Shown here piece by piece: positions 10,491-22,317 of a stretch of 64,000 bases of DNA. Origin of the DNA: Yponomeuta sedellus (taxonomy: Eukaryota > Arthropoda > Insecta > Lepidoptera > Yponomeutidae); assembly GCA_934045075.1 (NCBI GenBank), contig OW203723.1, forward strand, positions 5,243,913 through 5,307,912, in the 5' to 3' direction. The position numbers were made by a program, and so were the translations under genes. The notes below the pieces were generated by a model. The model made no database searches, was not told where the DNA came from, and saw nothing but the letters and a program-made list of their open reading frames with translations. Each line of letters starts with the position of its first letter. Position 1 is the first letter of the stretch.

Positions 10491-10770
10491 CATCGTTTTA
10501 CACCAAAACACGTGGGTACACCGATTGACACATACCTGCCTGATTTACTACGCAGGCTCGGCCGTTAGTCATATCCGTTTCAGTACCAATGCCATGCAAA
10601 TAAGCACATGTCATATTTGGAAATACATATCAAGTTTAAGGTAGCCGGGCATCCGAGGTTTCAATCAGGGTCCGAGGTCATAATCAGAGAAATGAATACA
10701 AAAAAACGATCAAGTTCGGGTCGCGATCCGGCACCGAGGGTTGACGGGTACCGTTACGTATTTATTTAGA

Positions 10771-11176
10771 ACTAGCGGCCGCCCGCGACTTCGTCCGCGT
10801 GTATTTCGGTTTCCGAAACTTTCAACCCTTATTTCACCCCCTGTCGAACTCCCATACAAACTGTCAACCCTTATTTCACCCCCTCACTGGTCGAAATTTC
10901 AAAAACGCTAGAACAAATGTTTAATTATTTCCTATCAAATGCTCAAATATAAAGTTCATGGTTTTATCTTTTAAAATTAATAAATCCCATACAAACTTTC
11001 AATCTCTATTTCAACATCTTCATCCCTTTTTTTCGCAACAAAAGGTAGCCTATGTTCTTTCTCAGGGTCTAAAGATTGTCTGTGCCAAATTTCATCAAAA
11101 TCGGTTGAGAGGTTTAAGCGGGAAAGCGTAACAGACAGACAGAGTTACTTTCGCATTTATAATATTAGTAGGGATA
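10771..11176 (+). repeat. Lepidopteran repeat 'cccgcgacttcgtccgcgtg...tttaagcg' (family E)
   Basis: Head actagcggccgcccgcgac, body with ttcaacccttatttcacccc duplicated, then aatttcatcaaaatcggttg, aggtttaagcgggaaagcg, taacagacagacagag and end ataatattagtagggat. This arrangement is very common in Lepidoptera; the class is not decided here. Confidence 0.7.
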
Positions 11177-11854
11177 GAGACCCACTCTTTTTTCCCTTTT
11201 CCTATTTTTTATTTTATTTGGGATTTTTTGACATATTTCCTCCAAATTTGTCTAGGTCAAGTGGAATCTGATCGACAAGTTTATTCAGATTTTGAAATGG
11301 ACATCTAGTTTATCTTGTAACGTTCATTAAGTCGCAGTCTTTGTGTTAGTTTGAATAAAACATTTTGATTTGGAATACGTATAATATGAGTCGGTCGCCA
11401 CACTAAATAAATACATTGTATTTATTTAGTATGGCGACCGACGATTTGACTTTACTAGTGTTATGTTCGGATGTGTTTTATGAATATGTGAAAATGTAGA
11501 GTCAAACTTTGGAAGCACTGCACATTATTGACCTAAAGATGACGCGAGATCTGTATCTACTCACCATGGTTAAGCTCTGCGAATCAGAGCAAAACCTGGG
11601 ACCCAATTCTAACTTTATTAGCAAATAAGTCGTATACGACTCTAAGGCGTATCATTGTGTCACCTTAAATATTTCCGCGCAATAAAATCCGTTAAAGTTA
11701 ACATGAGCATTTGAGCATAGTACCCGATATATCTACGCATGTTGATTAGATTTGTATTTGTCTATAAGTGCGCATTTCCGTTAAACTGAATAATGCGTAT
11801 TTTTTGTAATAATCGTATTGCAAAACATATACTCGTTATCAATCCTTATATGTC
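11177..11854. other. Intron sequence with one hairpin
   Basis: Contains an inverted repeat: gtcggtcgccacactaaat... (11390-11413) against ...tatggcgaccgac (11419-11442), 24-bp arms with one mismatch and a 5-nt loop. The remainder is unrecognised. Confidence 0.6.
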
Positions 11855-11900
11855 CAAACTACTGGGGCACGGGTCTCTTCTTGCATCGCTGGAAGGTTAG
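11855..11900 (-). repeat. 5S-derived SINE, 3'-end fragment (reverse)
   Basis: atgtccaaactactggggc, acgggtctcttcttgcatcg match, in reverse, the tail gatgcaggaagagacccgtg ... gtggggacat of the SINE. Confidence 0.65.
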
Positions 11901-14150
11901 GTTAGGTTACAAAACATAATCAACAAAAGAATATTACGCATGAGTGAAGAGAAAAAGGGGCTTCGCTTCACTCCAAATTTACTTAATAAATTTGAGCCCT
12001 AAGTAATATGTTACTAAGAGTTGAAGTTAATTGTTCCTAATGCATAAAAGCACAGGATCTAACTAACTATCGCCATCTAACATCACTTATCAAGCATTGC
12101 AGTCTATTTTAATTAGTTTTTGTATCTTTCAGCGATAATTAAACCACTTTCAATTACAATTCATTTTAATTTCAATTACTCCACATAACTTGAGCCAAGG
12201 GTTGCACAGTATTTGCATGATGCTGAGAGCTCAATCATTTAAATTGTTAAGAAATGTTCTAGGACAGTCCGGAATTTCCGTCGCATCATCTCAAGCAGAA
12301 CGCCATACAATCATGTCGTATCAAAAATTATGGTTGAGTCTTGAGATTGTTAGTGTGATGTGACGTCTGGAGTAAAAAAATAATGATCTATCACATTACT
12401 TTGAAATGCACTGTATTGCACATGTCTGGCGACAAAATGCGCCTTGCTATAGTATCGAAATTGAGATCGGATTGAGAAAACGAGACTTTAAAAGGCATAC
12501 GCTTTCCCTGATGTGCGTAGGCCGCGCTAAGTTTATAACATATTAACGAACTTAGTATATCGTTGTCACTTCATCAACATAAACATACTTCTCCCACACG
12601 CGCGGGTTTCCAGTTCCGGGTACTTTTTATTGGGCGCAGGTCATGATGCTACGCCGATAAAATGTTTACGATGTTCCAACGGTGTAAAAGATATCTAAGT
12701 CGTAAATGTAGAGTCGCACTGCAAGTCATTAATTAATTGGAGAAAAACTGACCAGATTAGATAAATTCACGTAGGTAGACATCAGTATTTGCCATTTGCC
12801 GCGATCCTGAAAAATTCTCTTTCGCGTCATCAACTTTTGATAAAATAAATAAATATAACTTTTTTGCACAACCAGAAAAAATCACGTGGCGAGCACATAT
12901 CAACTCTACGCGCGCACTACAAACTCCAATATCAATGCATCTCGCAATCAAAGGTTTCACATGACCTATCATAAATATAACGCCCGACTAACAACAGTGG
13001 GACCGGCAGTTGCCTGACGGGAAATTTCCCTTTACAGTTAAAGAGCACGATCACTCGCTCGTCCCTATAATAATTACATTTATATACATGATTTCTTAGA
13101 TAGGAATAGTTTAAACATATTAGACACAGACTGTATTTATTTTCGAAAGTCAACTGACTGAAATAATATTATTATGTTCTAGACAATTAAAACCGCATTA
13201 TTACATCGGCCCGGTAAAGCAGCTACCTAAACCGTATATGGCACAGTGATATCTTATTATTTCACGCAGGTATCTATATAAGTAACTTTGGTTATGTAAT
13301 TAACTATTCACTTAAAATCACTCTAGATTCCGATCATAATGGTTTAACTACGTCTATAGCTGTTTCTAAAAAGTATGGCTATCTACAGATTCAAGCGTTC
13401 CATTATTCATAGTTCAACTCCGGATCTGAGCGATAACTGTGCGATAATAGCCAGTACAAGGCGATGTGTAGGGAAGACAAGGCCGCTATCGATGTAGGAA
13501 ACTGGCCATGGAACATGTCAGACATACGTAAGGTTGTGACTTCAAATGTTTTCATGTTTATCCTCCAAAATCAGTCTTGCCAGTTATATACACACATTTT
13601 AATCGTAACAATACGACACACATCGCAAAAACCAATTGTAATATATGTATCGAAAAACCACAGAAAAACTTAACACAAAAAAACTAAAGAATGATTAGAA
13701 AAAAGGAAAAAAAAGACATAGCCTGTGTTGTGTCTATGTGACAAACCCTAGTCTCTACATACTCCTCCAGAAAACAGACGTAATGTATATGTAAGTAAAG
13801 ATTAATATTACTTATCATGTTGTCATGTTATTAGAAAAACATTGTATCACCTGAAGTCTAGAAAGGTCCTAACGTAGAGCCTCACTAACCTGACGCTTTT
13901 TTGCGACAGAGCGTTACGTTTGGTTGCAAAGACTTCCTTAATTCCTTTCACTTTCTTTGTAATTATTTCTGCAGAGATTGTTATACTGACAGAATGACCT
14001 GTAACGCTTGCAGCTGCCTTACTCCAGATGTGGTCTAGGCTTACCGAGCGCAATATCGATAGCGTCTGTAGTAAGCTTGATACTGCCTTCACGAACAGTT
14101 TTCTATTTCTCGTTCACTTACAACATTCACTAATCGCAATACACTGTGTA
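11901..14150. other. Intron sequence, nothing recognised
   Basis: Short frames only. A pyrimidine/purine mix around 12580-12680 (cgcgggtttccagttccggg) is GC-richer but without gene features. Confidence 0.45.
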
Positions 14151-14670
14151 TTAGTATGTCTTAATGACTCGCGTTGCTCATGCATAGTTATATATCACAC
14201 CGGTCTAATCGCGATAATTTATTAGGTAAAATTGCTATCAGCAACAAGGCCGCCAATCGTACCTCTTCTTTTGTAACTGTTGTCTCTGTAATTATTTTCT
14301 GGTGTGTACAGTAAAGAATATTCTTATCTTATCTTATGTCCTTATCGTAATTACCGACGTTTCGGCAACTGCAACGTTTGTCACGGGTACACTGAAGTAA
14401 GTCCATTGTACCTAATAAATAATCGCGATCTGACCCGTTTAATGTATTACACTGTCTATTGTCGCTGAAGATATTTTCCGCTGTTGTTACTGAAAAAAAA
14501 TCTTTTGATGCCTTAACAGTTACGAAAAAATGCACTTCAATGGTAAATATAGATATTAAACGGGTCTAATCGCGATTACTTATTAGGTAAAACGTTATTA
14601 CCTTATTTCCCGACGTTTCGGCAGCGTTACAGTTGCCGTGGTTACGGGTATCGCGAATCATTAAGGAATA
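14150..14670. repeat. Cluster: 'gggtctaatcgcgatta' element, LINE 3' tail and 'acgtttcggc' repeats
   Basis: ccggtctaatcgcgataatt (14198-) and acgggtctaatcgcgattac (14558-) are two copies of one motif, and 14424-14440 holds it reversed. Between them is a LINE 3' end (gcaacaaggccgccaatcg ... gtacagtaaagaatattc with a (ttatc)n tail, to 14335). gacgtttcggcaactgca (14356-) and gacgtttcggcagcgtt (14611-) belong to the family that forms fold-backs at 47701 and 53990. Confidence 0.55.
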
Positions 14671-14969
14671 CCAATGGTAAATAGTTTATTTTCCCATGAA
14701 AAATTTTAGAGCAACAATTGGTCAGATTTCTATTGACAAAATAATTACCGAAATACGTTAAATAACCAGTGAAGTTTAAGAGATACAAAGAGCACAATTC
14801 CTTTGTTAAACTGTCAAGTCACTCTATCGTATTAAAAACCCGACTTTGTGAAAAACTCTGTAGCTACCTAAAGGCTTAGCAGTGGTATTTCCTCGTAGCT
14901 GAACCGTGGTCCGATTTCATTTATGCACATGCAACATTAATCGATAGACAAACACGTCCTTATAATAGT

Positions 14970-15333
14970 ATAATAGAAGCGCTCGTGGCCTAGGCGATCC
15001 GAGTGTTTGGAATCAATCAATCACTTGGTTAAGCAACAACAGGCGCGGTCAGGTACAGGATGGGTGAGCGTCCCGTGACTACCGCTAGTGGTATTTTTCC
15101 GAGCGCTTCCGTGCTTCGCAAGGCACGTTAAGCCGCTGGTGCCGGCTGTCATTTAATGTCAGTCGTTAATTCATGTCACAGGCCTTGATAACTTCTGACA
15201 GTAAGGCCCGCCACTGTCTTACAAACTTCCACCAACCCGGACTAGGCCCCCGTGGTGGAGTAAGGCCTAACCTCCCTGCGATGCAGGAAGAGACCCGTGC
15301 CCGAGCAGTGGGGACATACAAGGGTTGATAACG
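14970..15333 (+). mobile_element. 5S-derived SINE, copy 2, full length with 20-bp target duplication
   Basis: aaacacgtccttataatagt is repeated at 14950-14969 and 15334-15353. Inside: agcgctcgtggcctaggcg, gttaagcaacaacaggcgcg (5S box A), gtcaggtacaggatgggtga (box C), tggtatttttccgagcgc, gcaaggcacgttaagccg, gccggctgtcatttaatg, ttctgacagtaaggcccg, gatgcaggaagagacccg and the tail gggacatacaagggttgat. The box A to box C distance is 28 nt, as in 5S rRNA. The long duplication shows LINE-type integration. Confidence 0.92.
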
Positions 15334-15591
15334 AAACACGTCCTTATAATAGTTTTTATATTGTGTCATCTGTGAAGGTCCTTGGCCAACAAGTTATGTT
15401 TTGAGATTAGTCTCTGCGAGTTACAGCATGACATACGCGCATCTCGTCAATCATCTCGCAGACGCGATGATATCATTAATTTACTTTTTAGGGTTCAACT
15501 TCAAGAATTGCAGGTATCGGGCGTTGTACTCTGTAGGTACTTAATTTGTACTTAATTAGTACTTAATTCATGGGATCTTATCATAAATGTT

Positions 15592-15630
15592 CCTTAGCAC
15601 GGGTTAGTGCATTAAAAATAAAAAAATAGT
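15592..15630 (+). repeat. SINE B 3' tail only
   Basis: ccttagcacgggttagtg followed by cattaaaaataaaaaaatag. Confidence 0.7.
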
Positions 15631-15667
15631 GTAATCTTATCATAGTTATATGTGTATCTGATGTATA

Positions 15668-15838
15668 TAGATTTAAGAGGACTTGAGAAAAGATGGTCAG
15701 AGTGGAGTTCCCCCGCTGCCTTTTTCTCCACTACACTACGGCCCGAAGGCAGCGGCTTTCACTTTTATGTTACATTGTACTTTGACATTCAGCAAATAGA
15801 ATGTAAATTCTTTACGTTGAAATAAATTGAATTGAACA
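15668..15838 (+). repeat. LINE-like 3' end (family F), copy 1
   Basis: ttaagaggacttgagaaaag, atggtcagagtggagtt, ctgcctttttctccacta, gaaggcagcggctt and a tail acgttgaaataaattgaatt. The same block is at 26340-26465 and 53108-53255. The inner ctgccttt / aaggcag can form a short stem. Confidence 0.7.
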
Positions 15839-15894
15839 GAATTTGTAATACGATATCCTTAAGTTCTGATTTTTAAGTTCACGGGAACCTCTTC

Positions 15895-15985
15895 TTCAGG
15901 CTATATTATGTAGTCCACTGCTGGACACAGCCCTCCCAAAATGAGCGCTATAGCGCCCTGTCTTCACGGGAACTAGCTTTCATGA
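15895..15985 (-). repeat. RTE-like 3' fragment (reverse)
   Basis: cttcttcaggctatattatg ... tccactgctggacacagccc ... gagcgctatagcg matches 45292-45394 and, in forward orientation, 50395-50480, whose reading ends agcagtggactaatatag. Confidence 0.55.
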
Positions 15986-16159
15986 AATCCCTCTACTATG
16001 GATTGCCAGGGAGGCGTTACGTTACCTCAAAGAACCTCCAAAGCATATGGGCAAGACCATCTAATAAGTGTTAAAATAAGTAGGTAACTTTATATTTCTT
16101 TGTTGAGCTTTATTATCTACTTCCTGTTCTCCGTTTTATTGTTCTATGTTACTCTTACT

Positions 16160-16200
16160 ATAAATTTATTCCATCCAGCCTTAGTATGGAATAAATTTAT
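16160..16200. repeat. 15-bp-arm hairpin
   Basis: ataaatttattccat (16160-16174) and atggaataaatttat (16186-16200) pair perfectly around an 11-nt loop. Confidence 0.7.
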
Positions 16201-16320
16201 TTTGATATAAGTTGTGTGTACATCTAAACATAACTTTTGTTAATGTTTTTATTTTTGTGCAATAACAAAACACATATTACTTATTTCTGTTATATATTTT
16301 CATATAAACAGAACAAATAT

Positions 16321-16372
16321 TTACGGAACCCTCCGTGTGCGAGTCTGACTTGCACCTAGCCAATTTTTTTCG
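16321..16372 (+). repeat. Family D repeat, 3' end
   Basis: acggaaccctccgtgtgcg, agtctgacttgcacctagcc. Confidence 0.6.
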
Positions 16373-16561
16373 CAGACGGCTGCAGCGGGATTAATCCTAA
16401 TTTGGCGGAAAGCCTGGCTCATTTTCGTCAATTAGCAAATTCAGATAAGCCACATCGCGACGGTAATATTAAAAGGTATTTAGGGAACGATTGTGCCCAT
16501 TGTTAAACACATGAGTAATAACTCTTAATGTTGAAAAGTTTGTTGAGTAAAGATTTCACTA

Positions 16562-16945
16562 TTTTTATTTTTAATGCACTAACCCGTGCTAAGGAACAAA
16601 TTTAAAAACCTATTTAGAGGCTAAAAAATTCACCCATGCCGGGATTCGAACCCGCAACCTCTGGCTATCCGTACCAGCGCTCTACCAATTGAGCCAATGG
16701 GCGACTCACGGCATCAGTGAAATTTCGAACCTCTTTACAATATTCTCTGTATTACGTACAGGCAGCGACATCTGACTTAAGCAAATTGCATTACTTACAG
16801 CCCCGACTACCTACTTTGCAGTTAGGTTTAACATCGGAACGATATCACTGTACCCACATGATTACACTATTTTTATTTTTAATGCACTAACCCGTGCTAA
16901 GGAACAAATTTAAAAACCTATTTAGAGGCTAAAAGATTAAAAGAT
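16562..16945 (-). repeat. SINE B, reverse, plus an extra tail piece
   Basis: Reverse copy: aatgcactaacccgtgctaa, aacctatttagaggctaaaa, tRNA-like core (ccgggattcgaacccgc ... ctaccaattgagccaatgg), ttcgaacctctttacaat, tacgtacaggcagcgaca, and the 5' region ending tgtacccacatgatta. A second partial tail (16862-16940) follows, so the locus is a head-to-tail partial dimer. Confidence 0.8.
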
Positions 16946-19575
16946 TTAGAGTAAAGATTTTTTCCAAAAGAATAAATTTGGAGTTTTTTGGTAAGCTTCT
17001 TCTCTGCATAATGTATTAATTGTGGAACCATCAACTCTGATGTTCATTAAGTAAAAGTTTTATTTCTATAATGAATAAACTTGATATGGTAGGTATAGTA
17101 ATAGCATTGAATTAAATTCAATGGTAATAGTTAGTTACAAGTGAAATCTATTTATGGCTGTATTGTCACAATAATTGATCGCAGATATTTTTTTTATTTT
17201 GGATTGTTGGAATATAATATTAATAATAAAAATAATTGATTTGACGAAAGTCATAGTGCATCTCCTTTGAAGTGGCTAAAGATGGATCTCTATAAATGCA
17301 TGGATATAACTTCACAGAAAAGCTAAGTAAAATAAAAAAAACTTATATATTAAAGGGTCTTATCGCGATTATTTAATATATAACTATGCGATAAGCCAAC
17401 AATGTATTAATTGAACATCTCGATAATTATTGCACTTTGTCGCCTCTGATCACTAGCCGCCTTTTAACGGGCAGAGCTTACGTAATTTTTTCATTAATTT
17501 TGGACTTTTTTTCAAGGTTCAATTTATGGTGGCAACTATTATGCCATTGCCTGGTAAAGGATGCCCGTCTCTAAATGGTCTGATGATGGAGAACTGTGTC
17601 AGAGCTATGTGAAGTCGAGTCTACAGACGCTAAATGACTGAAGAATGTCGCGTGCCGTGAAACTTAATTTTCATAATTAGGTTGTTATAAAGTTAAAGCC
17701 GCCTTCAAAACTCCGGCGTGACACGGTCAAGTAGATCGATACTTCGCATCGATGGCCTGCCGAATTTAATGTTCATTTTAGTAGTTTAATTACACGGAGA
17801 ACTGGCATTAAGAGTCGGATTTGGTTCAAGGTTCCAAATTCTAAGTGGAAAGCGTGTCGGTAGAGTTTAATCTTGAAACATAACTTTTGAGGTACGATTA
17901 TGTGTTTGCACTTAAAAGTGCTTTACAAACACAAATACTCTATTTACTAAAAAGGTTACAAATGTTATACTTAATCTAATGAGCGTACATCATACATAAC
18001 ACACAACACATATTATAGAGTCGATGATATTTAACATCACGTGTCTGAGTAGAGACATCCTAAATGTATTATTGTTGACTCTTTCAAAATTATAAAGCTT
18101 ACGAAATGCATTCCAGAAAAGTTTTCTCGTTTCCAAATTGAAACTTACACTAATGATTAAAAGCGTAGATGTCAAGTAGGGATATCTTAAAAGAGACTGT
18201 TTCCGTTAACAATTCAACAACCGCATCCAAGAAACATAGATACTTACTACGCGCGTATTCGACTGGATTTTGGTCGGTTTTGTGAATGAAGGCGAGCCTA
18301 AAACGGCATAAAATGACATAATTGTGATCGTATCACGGTCAATCGGTGGCCCTCGTCGCCTTGCTAAATGCCAGACGCCGCGTGATTGTGCGCAGACCAA
18401 TTTACGAATTCCGATGCCCACGCGCATGTCACAAATTATAATTTACATTCAGGTATTCGGGGACTTTGTTTATGGCGTCGCCCTCATTGGACGTGAAATT
18501 GCATTTGATGTGTACTTATTGAATAATGTACGCCAGTATGGCTCAGGTCAAGGTGAAATAAACAATGTTCCACTCATATTCAGGAAACCGAAGCTTGAAA
18601 AATTATTTCAATTGACAAATGAAAATCAAACCTGATAATCAGTCTATACTTTTGTGTCAATGACGTAATGTTCTTTGACCCTGGCATCTGCCTACTTCTA
18701 TGGGATACAGGAGTGAGTTTAAATTATGTAAGGGTGTCTGAAAACCTCTAATCTAGCCGAAAAAAATGGATTGTTGAACCATCTCAGTGCGAAAATGACT
18801 AAGTTTGTGAACGATGATCTCAGGGCTAAAATGTCTAACTATTGTAAAATCTATCAAGCAATAAACGCGGCAGTTCGCGCCAGTTAGGGCTCGAAACGAT
18901 ACTAGTCAATGACAGCCACAGTAATTAGCATACGCTGTCATAACTGAAGTTTTTCGCTCTAAAGTTGGCGCTGGCTGCGCGGGCGACGGTCCTTCGCCCA
19001 CGCCCCGACCTCAACGCCTTATGCAATAGGGATGTGAAATAGTTACTAAAACCGTTCAACCTAATCGAATATTTAGTTTCCTCGGTAAAGTTCGAACAAA
19101 CATTACGTTACAACCCACTTTCTGTTTAAAGTTGATAAACACAATGGTTTAATCAAGCCTGTGTACATAGCGCAAATACCGCGTAGTAGTACTTGACTGA
19201 ATAAGTAACTGAAGTAGCATAATTGTATTCGAATATTCTTTCATATTAAAATAATATTTGTTTCTTTAACTCTGGTCTCGGCCTACTCTGCATACAGGTA
19301 CATATGTATGTATTAGTTTTATTCGAACACTAGTTTATACTAATACGCAATCGTGGATTATTCGAACCATTCGAAAACTTCTAAGATTCCAACCAATGCC
19401 TCTCTACAGCATTACCCTCCATACATTAATAGGACAGGCACATTAGTTGATTATTTGCATGCAGGATTGCTGTGACCTATGCCCATGGAATAATAACGGC
19501 CTGGAGGTGTTTGAACTGGTATGCCTAGGACTAACCTAGCTTAGGGATAAAAAGGCCCATAATCTCACAACTCAC
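16946..19575. other. Intron sequence left of the kinesin motor exon
   Basis: 17345-17390 holds another 'gggtcttatcgcgattattt' motif. A 103-codon plus-strand frame at 18324-18635 has no recognisable domain and no splice context that I trust; I do not call it. The rest is unremarkable. Confidence 0.45.
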
Positions 19576-19804
19576 CTGCCCGTAAGCCAGCACAGTGGCG
19601 TTGTATCCGTCCAGGGCTGCTTCCACCAGCCTCCTGACGCAGGTGTCGTAAACATCTTGCTGGCATGTAGTGGGCTCGAAGGCGAAGTCGAACGTGAAGG
19701 CTCTCTCGGCGCCCAGGGCCACGCTCCCCTCCCCCGCCGCCCCGCCGGCGCGTGCGCACACCCCGCAGCCCTCGACCACCTCGGAGGGCGTCTGCGGCCG
19801 GATC
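19576..19804 (-). CDS. Kinesin-4 (KIF21-like) motor-domain exon, residues 13-89
   Basis: Second coding exon of the same gene. The acceptor is cttcttcgtcag|G and the donor is CAG|gtgagt. The length is 229 nt: one base completing Arg13, then 76 codons with no stop, ending in phase 0. Visible motor-head landmarks are IRPQ, EGCGVC, AFTFDFAFEP, the QQDVYDTCVRRLVEAALDGYN helix region (written in parts: QQDVYDTC, RRLVEAALDGYN) and finally NATVLAYGQ, which in all kinesins directly precedes the ATP-binding P-loop (TGxGKTYT). The P-loop must lie in the next exon, which was not found to the left. Relative to vertebrate KIF21 the stretch after EGC is Ala/Gly-rich and about two residues longer. The exon is strikingly GC-rich against AT-rich introns. 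KIF21 proteins are usually over 1,500 aa, so this window holds only the first few percent. Kinesin identity is very secure; the KIF21 subtype is likely. Confidence 0.93.
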
Positions 19805-20139
19805 CTGACGAAGAAGAGGTAAAGGGTTATATATAATTATGTATAATTTCAGGACTTTCGACAGAAGCCTCCGTTGACGTTATCACAACAAACGTTTTCG
19901 TATTCCTATCGACTAGCGTTTTTTCGCTTTATTTCACAACGTAAAGCAGGATGCCGTTATGCGTTAGGAAGATCACAGTAACTTGCAGCACGGGCTGCCT
20001 CAGTTCGGGGCTGCTAGCAGCTGGATAATTTCGTAGAAAGGTTTTTTCTAGCAAGTTCGCCGAGGCGAAATGTATACCCAATAGAAAGTAATACATAATG
20101 CCATCTTATTCACTTCATTCTGAAATCACTTACTTGTGT

Positions 20140-20397
20140 CTATATCTGAAGAATAAATAAATAAATATTCATGGACATACTACACAGATCTCGTTAGCAA
20201 CATATGGCTAAGTATAAATAAATGATTTGTGTTATAGGTGCTAACTCGACGATACAATAAATACATAGATAACATCCAAGACCCGAGACAAACGAGAAAA
20301 GTTCATTTCCTAGTTTGACCCGGCCTGGGCTCGAACCCGAGACCTTCGGTTTTACAGTCAGCGGGCCAAACCGCTGCGCTACCGAGGCCGTCAGAAT
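20140..20397 (-). repeat. tRNA-like SINE (another family), reverse
   Basis: On the minus strand: gacggcctcggtagcgcagc (A-box region), actgtaaaaccgaaggtc, ctcgggttcgagcccagg (B-box), then a body with tgttatctatgtattta and tagcacctataacacaa and an (atttattt)n-like tail at 20150. The arrangement resembles SINEs known from noctuoid moths. The anticodon stem does not pair well, so it is not a tRNA gene. Confidence 0.7.
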
Positions 20398-21051
20398 CCG
20401 ACAAGGTTTCGCACTTATTCGAATAGTTAATCATGGTGAGTAGAAGCGGAGCTCGCGTTGCTTGAGTAAGTGACGACCTTTTACACACAATGATTAAGCT
20501 CTTCGTATAATTAAGCACTTCCGACTAGCCTTGGGTAACTCAAGAGCCAGATATGAGTGGAAACACAACTCCCTCGCCGTCAAGTGTGTCCCATTCATAT
20601 CCCAGAGATGTCAACTATATACTTACTCACAACTCAGCACGGTAGTCATCTCCTGCTACTTTATCCAGCTCACACACACTGCGCGAGAGCGAGATCAACA
20701 TCGTCTGACATCGGTTACATTCGGCCGCATTTCTCGTTGTAACCAACGAGCGAAGAGAGAAAATTCACCAAGAAAAACATGTGATCTGGATAAAGTAGGG
20801 AATAGGTAGACTAGACTGTCTCACCACTTGTGTCTCTTGTTTCCACACGCACTTAGTTGATTGGACGTCGTATGAGCTAGGACACAAGTGGTGAGCGAGA
20901 AATGATAGAGATATAGTGTGTCTCATTGAGCAAATATATGAGATATAACAACTCCCTCTAAGGACACACTTTGCCCAAGTCTTCTTCCGACAAAAATTCA
21001 AGTGACTCCGGAACGAAGATATTATAGAGTTTTTTCATTTAAAAATGTTGA
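20398..21051. other. Intron sequence, nothing recognised
   Basis: Two near-mirror pieces (caccacttgtgtctct at 20823 and acacaagtggtgagc at 20881) form a loose inverted repeat. No gene. Confidence 0.45.
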
Positions 21052-21480
21052 GAAGCGCTCGTGGCTTAGTCGAACCGAGTGATTGGAATTAATTACTCGA
21101 GTTAAGCAACAACAGGCGCGGTCAGGTGGAAGATGGGTGACCGACCCGTTACTACCGCTAGTGGTATTTTTCCGAGCGCTTCCGTGCTTCGCTAGGCACG
21201 TTAAGCCGTGGGTGCCGGCTGTCATTTAATGTCAGTCGTTAAGCCATGTCAGAGGCCTTATAACTGGCGACGGCTGAGGCGGCTTGATAATTGATAACTT
21301 CTGACAGAAAGGCCGGCCACTGTCTTACAGACCTACACCTACACCAACCCGGACTTGGCCTCCGTGGTGGAGTATGGCCTAACCTTTCTGCAATTTTTTT
21401 ATTTTTTTATTTACAGAGTTCTTGTAGAATAATGTCGGAGGAGACCCGTGTCCCAGCAGTGGGGACATACAGGGTTGCAA
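21052..21480 (+). mobile_element. 5S-derived SINE, copy 3, with a 3' insertion
   Basis: Best view of the 5S promoter: gttaagcaacaacaggcgcg (21101-21120) and gatgggtgaccg (21132-21143), with 28 nt from AAGCAAC to GATGGG as in 5S rRNA. Head gaagcgctcgtggcttagtc. The 3' tail block is split after gcctaacctttctgcaat by ~45 bp (t-rich, then cagagttcttgtagaataat), resuming at gaggagacccgtgtccc, with end gacatacagggttgc. Confidence 0.88.
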
Positions 21481-22295
21481 TCGGTTTTTGTAAATTCATT
21501 AACTAATGAATGAGGGCGATATGACGCGACTGGTACTCTACGATGAGACTCTATGGAGTAGCCACTCAACATATAATGAAAATGAAAAAGCTAAATGTAG
21601 ACATAATTTTGGTAAAACTTTTAAATGTCTGCAGGCAGGTCTGCACCCAATTTGATGCATCTGTTTTCCTTTATATATTACAACTAAATAAGTAGAAAAA
21701 GGGACATAAACGGGATAACTTACTACGCTGGGAAGGTTTAAGTCTAGCATAGGATCTTCAGGTAACATTCTTCCATTTTTCAAAGAACCAATAATTTCTT
21801 CTGCCAGCAATACCTTAAATCAACAGGAAACAATTAGTTAGTCCTTCGTTCCGAAATACCTATCCTTTAAAATACAAACAGCTTTGCACTGTTGGTTCTT
21901 CAGTTTGTTATGTTTCAGACCAAAATAAGCGGTTTAAAATCTACTATTGAGGAAGCTCTATACGATCTGTCAAAACGCCCGTAAATCTGCCAAGCGTCGA
22001 ATGACTTCCGCGCCCTATAAAAGCTGAAGCTACACGTACAAATCTGAGGTAAGTCGTAAATTATACCTTTACCAACCAAGCTATTACTGAGGTTATAATA
22101 ACGTTATGGTGGACCCTAGTTCCCTGCTTTTAGTCAGACGTGTTGACGACCAGGATGTGGGCAAAAGTGGAAAACCACGCACTGATCGTATTTCTTACGG
22201 CCGGCCTATAAACAAGAAGCAATTAAATGTATCACGTACCGCAAAATGCAGTAAATTATAATATTAGGTGTAGATAGCCATGTCCAGTTCTAGTC
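21481..22295. other. Intron sequence, nothing recognised
   Basis: Short frames only. Confidence 0.45.
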
Positions 22296-22317
22296 AGGAG
22301 AAATAGAGACGAGCGCA

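Larger units (their letters stand above)
1..19575 (-). other. Second coding intron of the kinesin gene, incomplete at the window edge
   Basis: Starts at the gtgagt donor at 19575 and continues beyond the left edge. I looked on the minus strand for codons of a TGxGKTYTMG P-loop exon and found none, so the intron exceeds 19.5 kb. Confidence 0.75.

Noticed and set aside
18324..18635. 103-codon plus-strand frame near the kinesin exon
   Set aside because: No recognisable domain, no start context or splice logic, and overlapping frames on the other strand are also open.
20310..20395. tRNA gene on the minus strand
   Set aside because: A- and B-boxes are good, but the anticodon stem does not pair and a SINE body and tail follow.
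21055..21150. 5S rRNA gene or pseudogene
   Set aside because: Only the internal promoter part matches; it is embedded in a dispersed repeat with target duplications, so it is a SINE.
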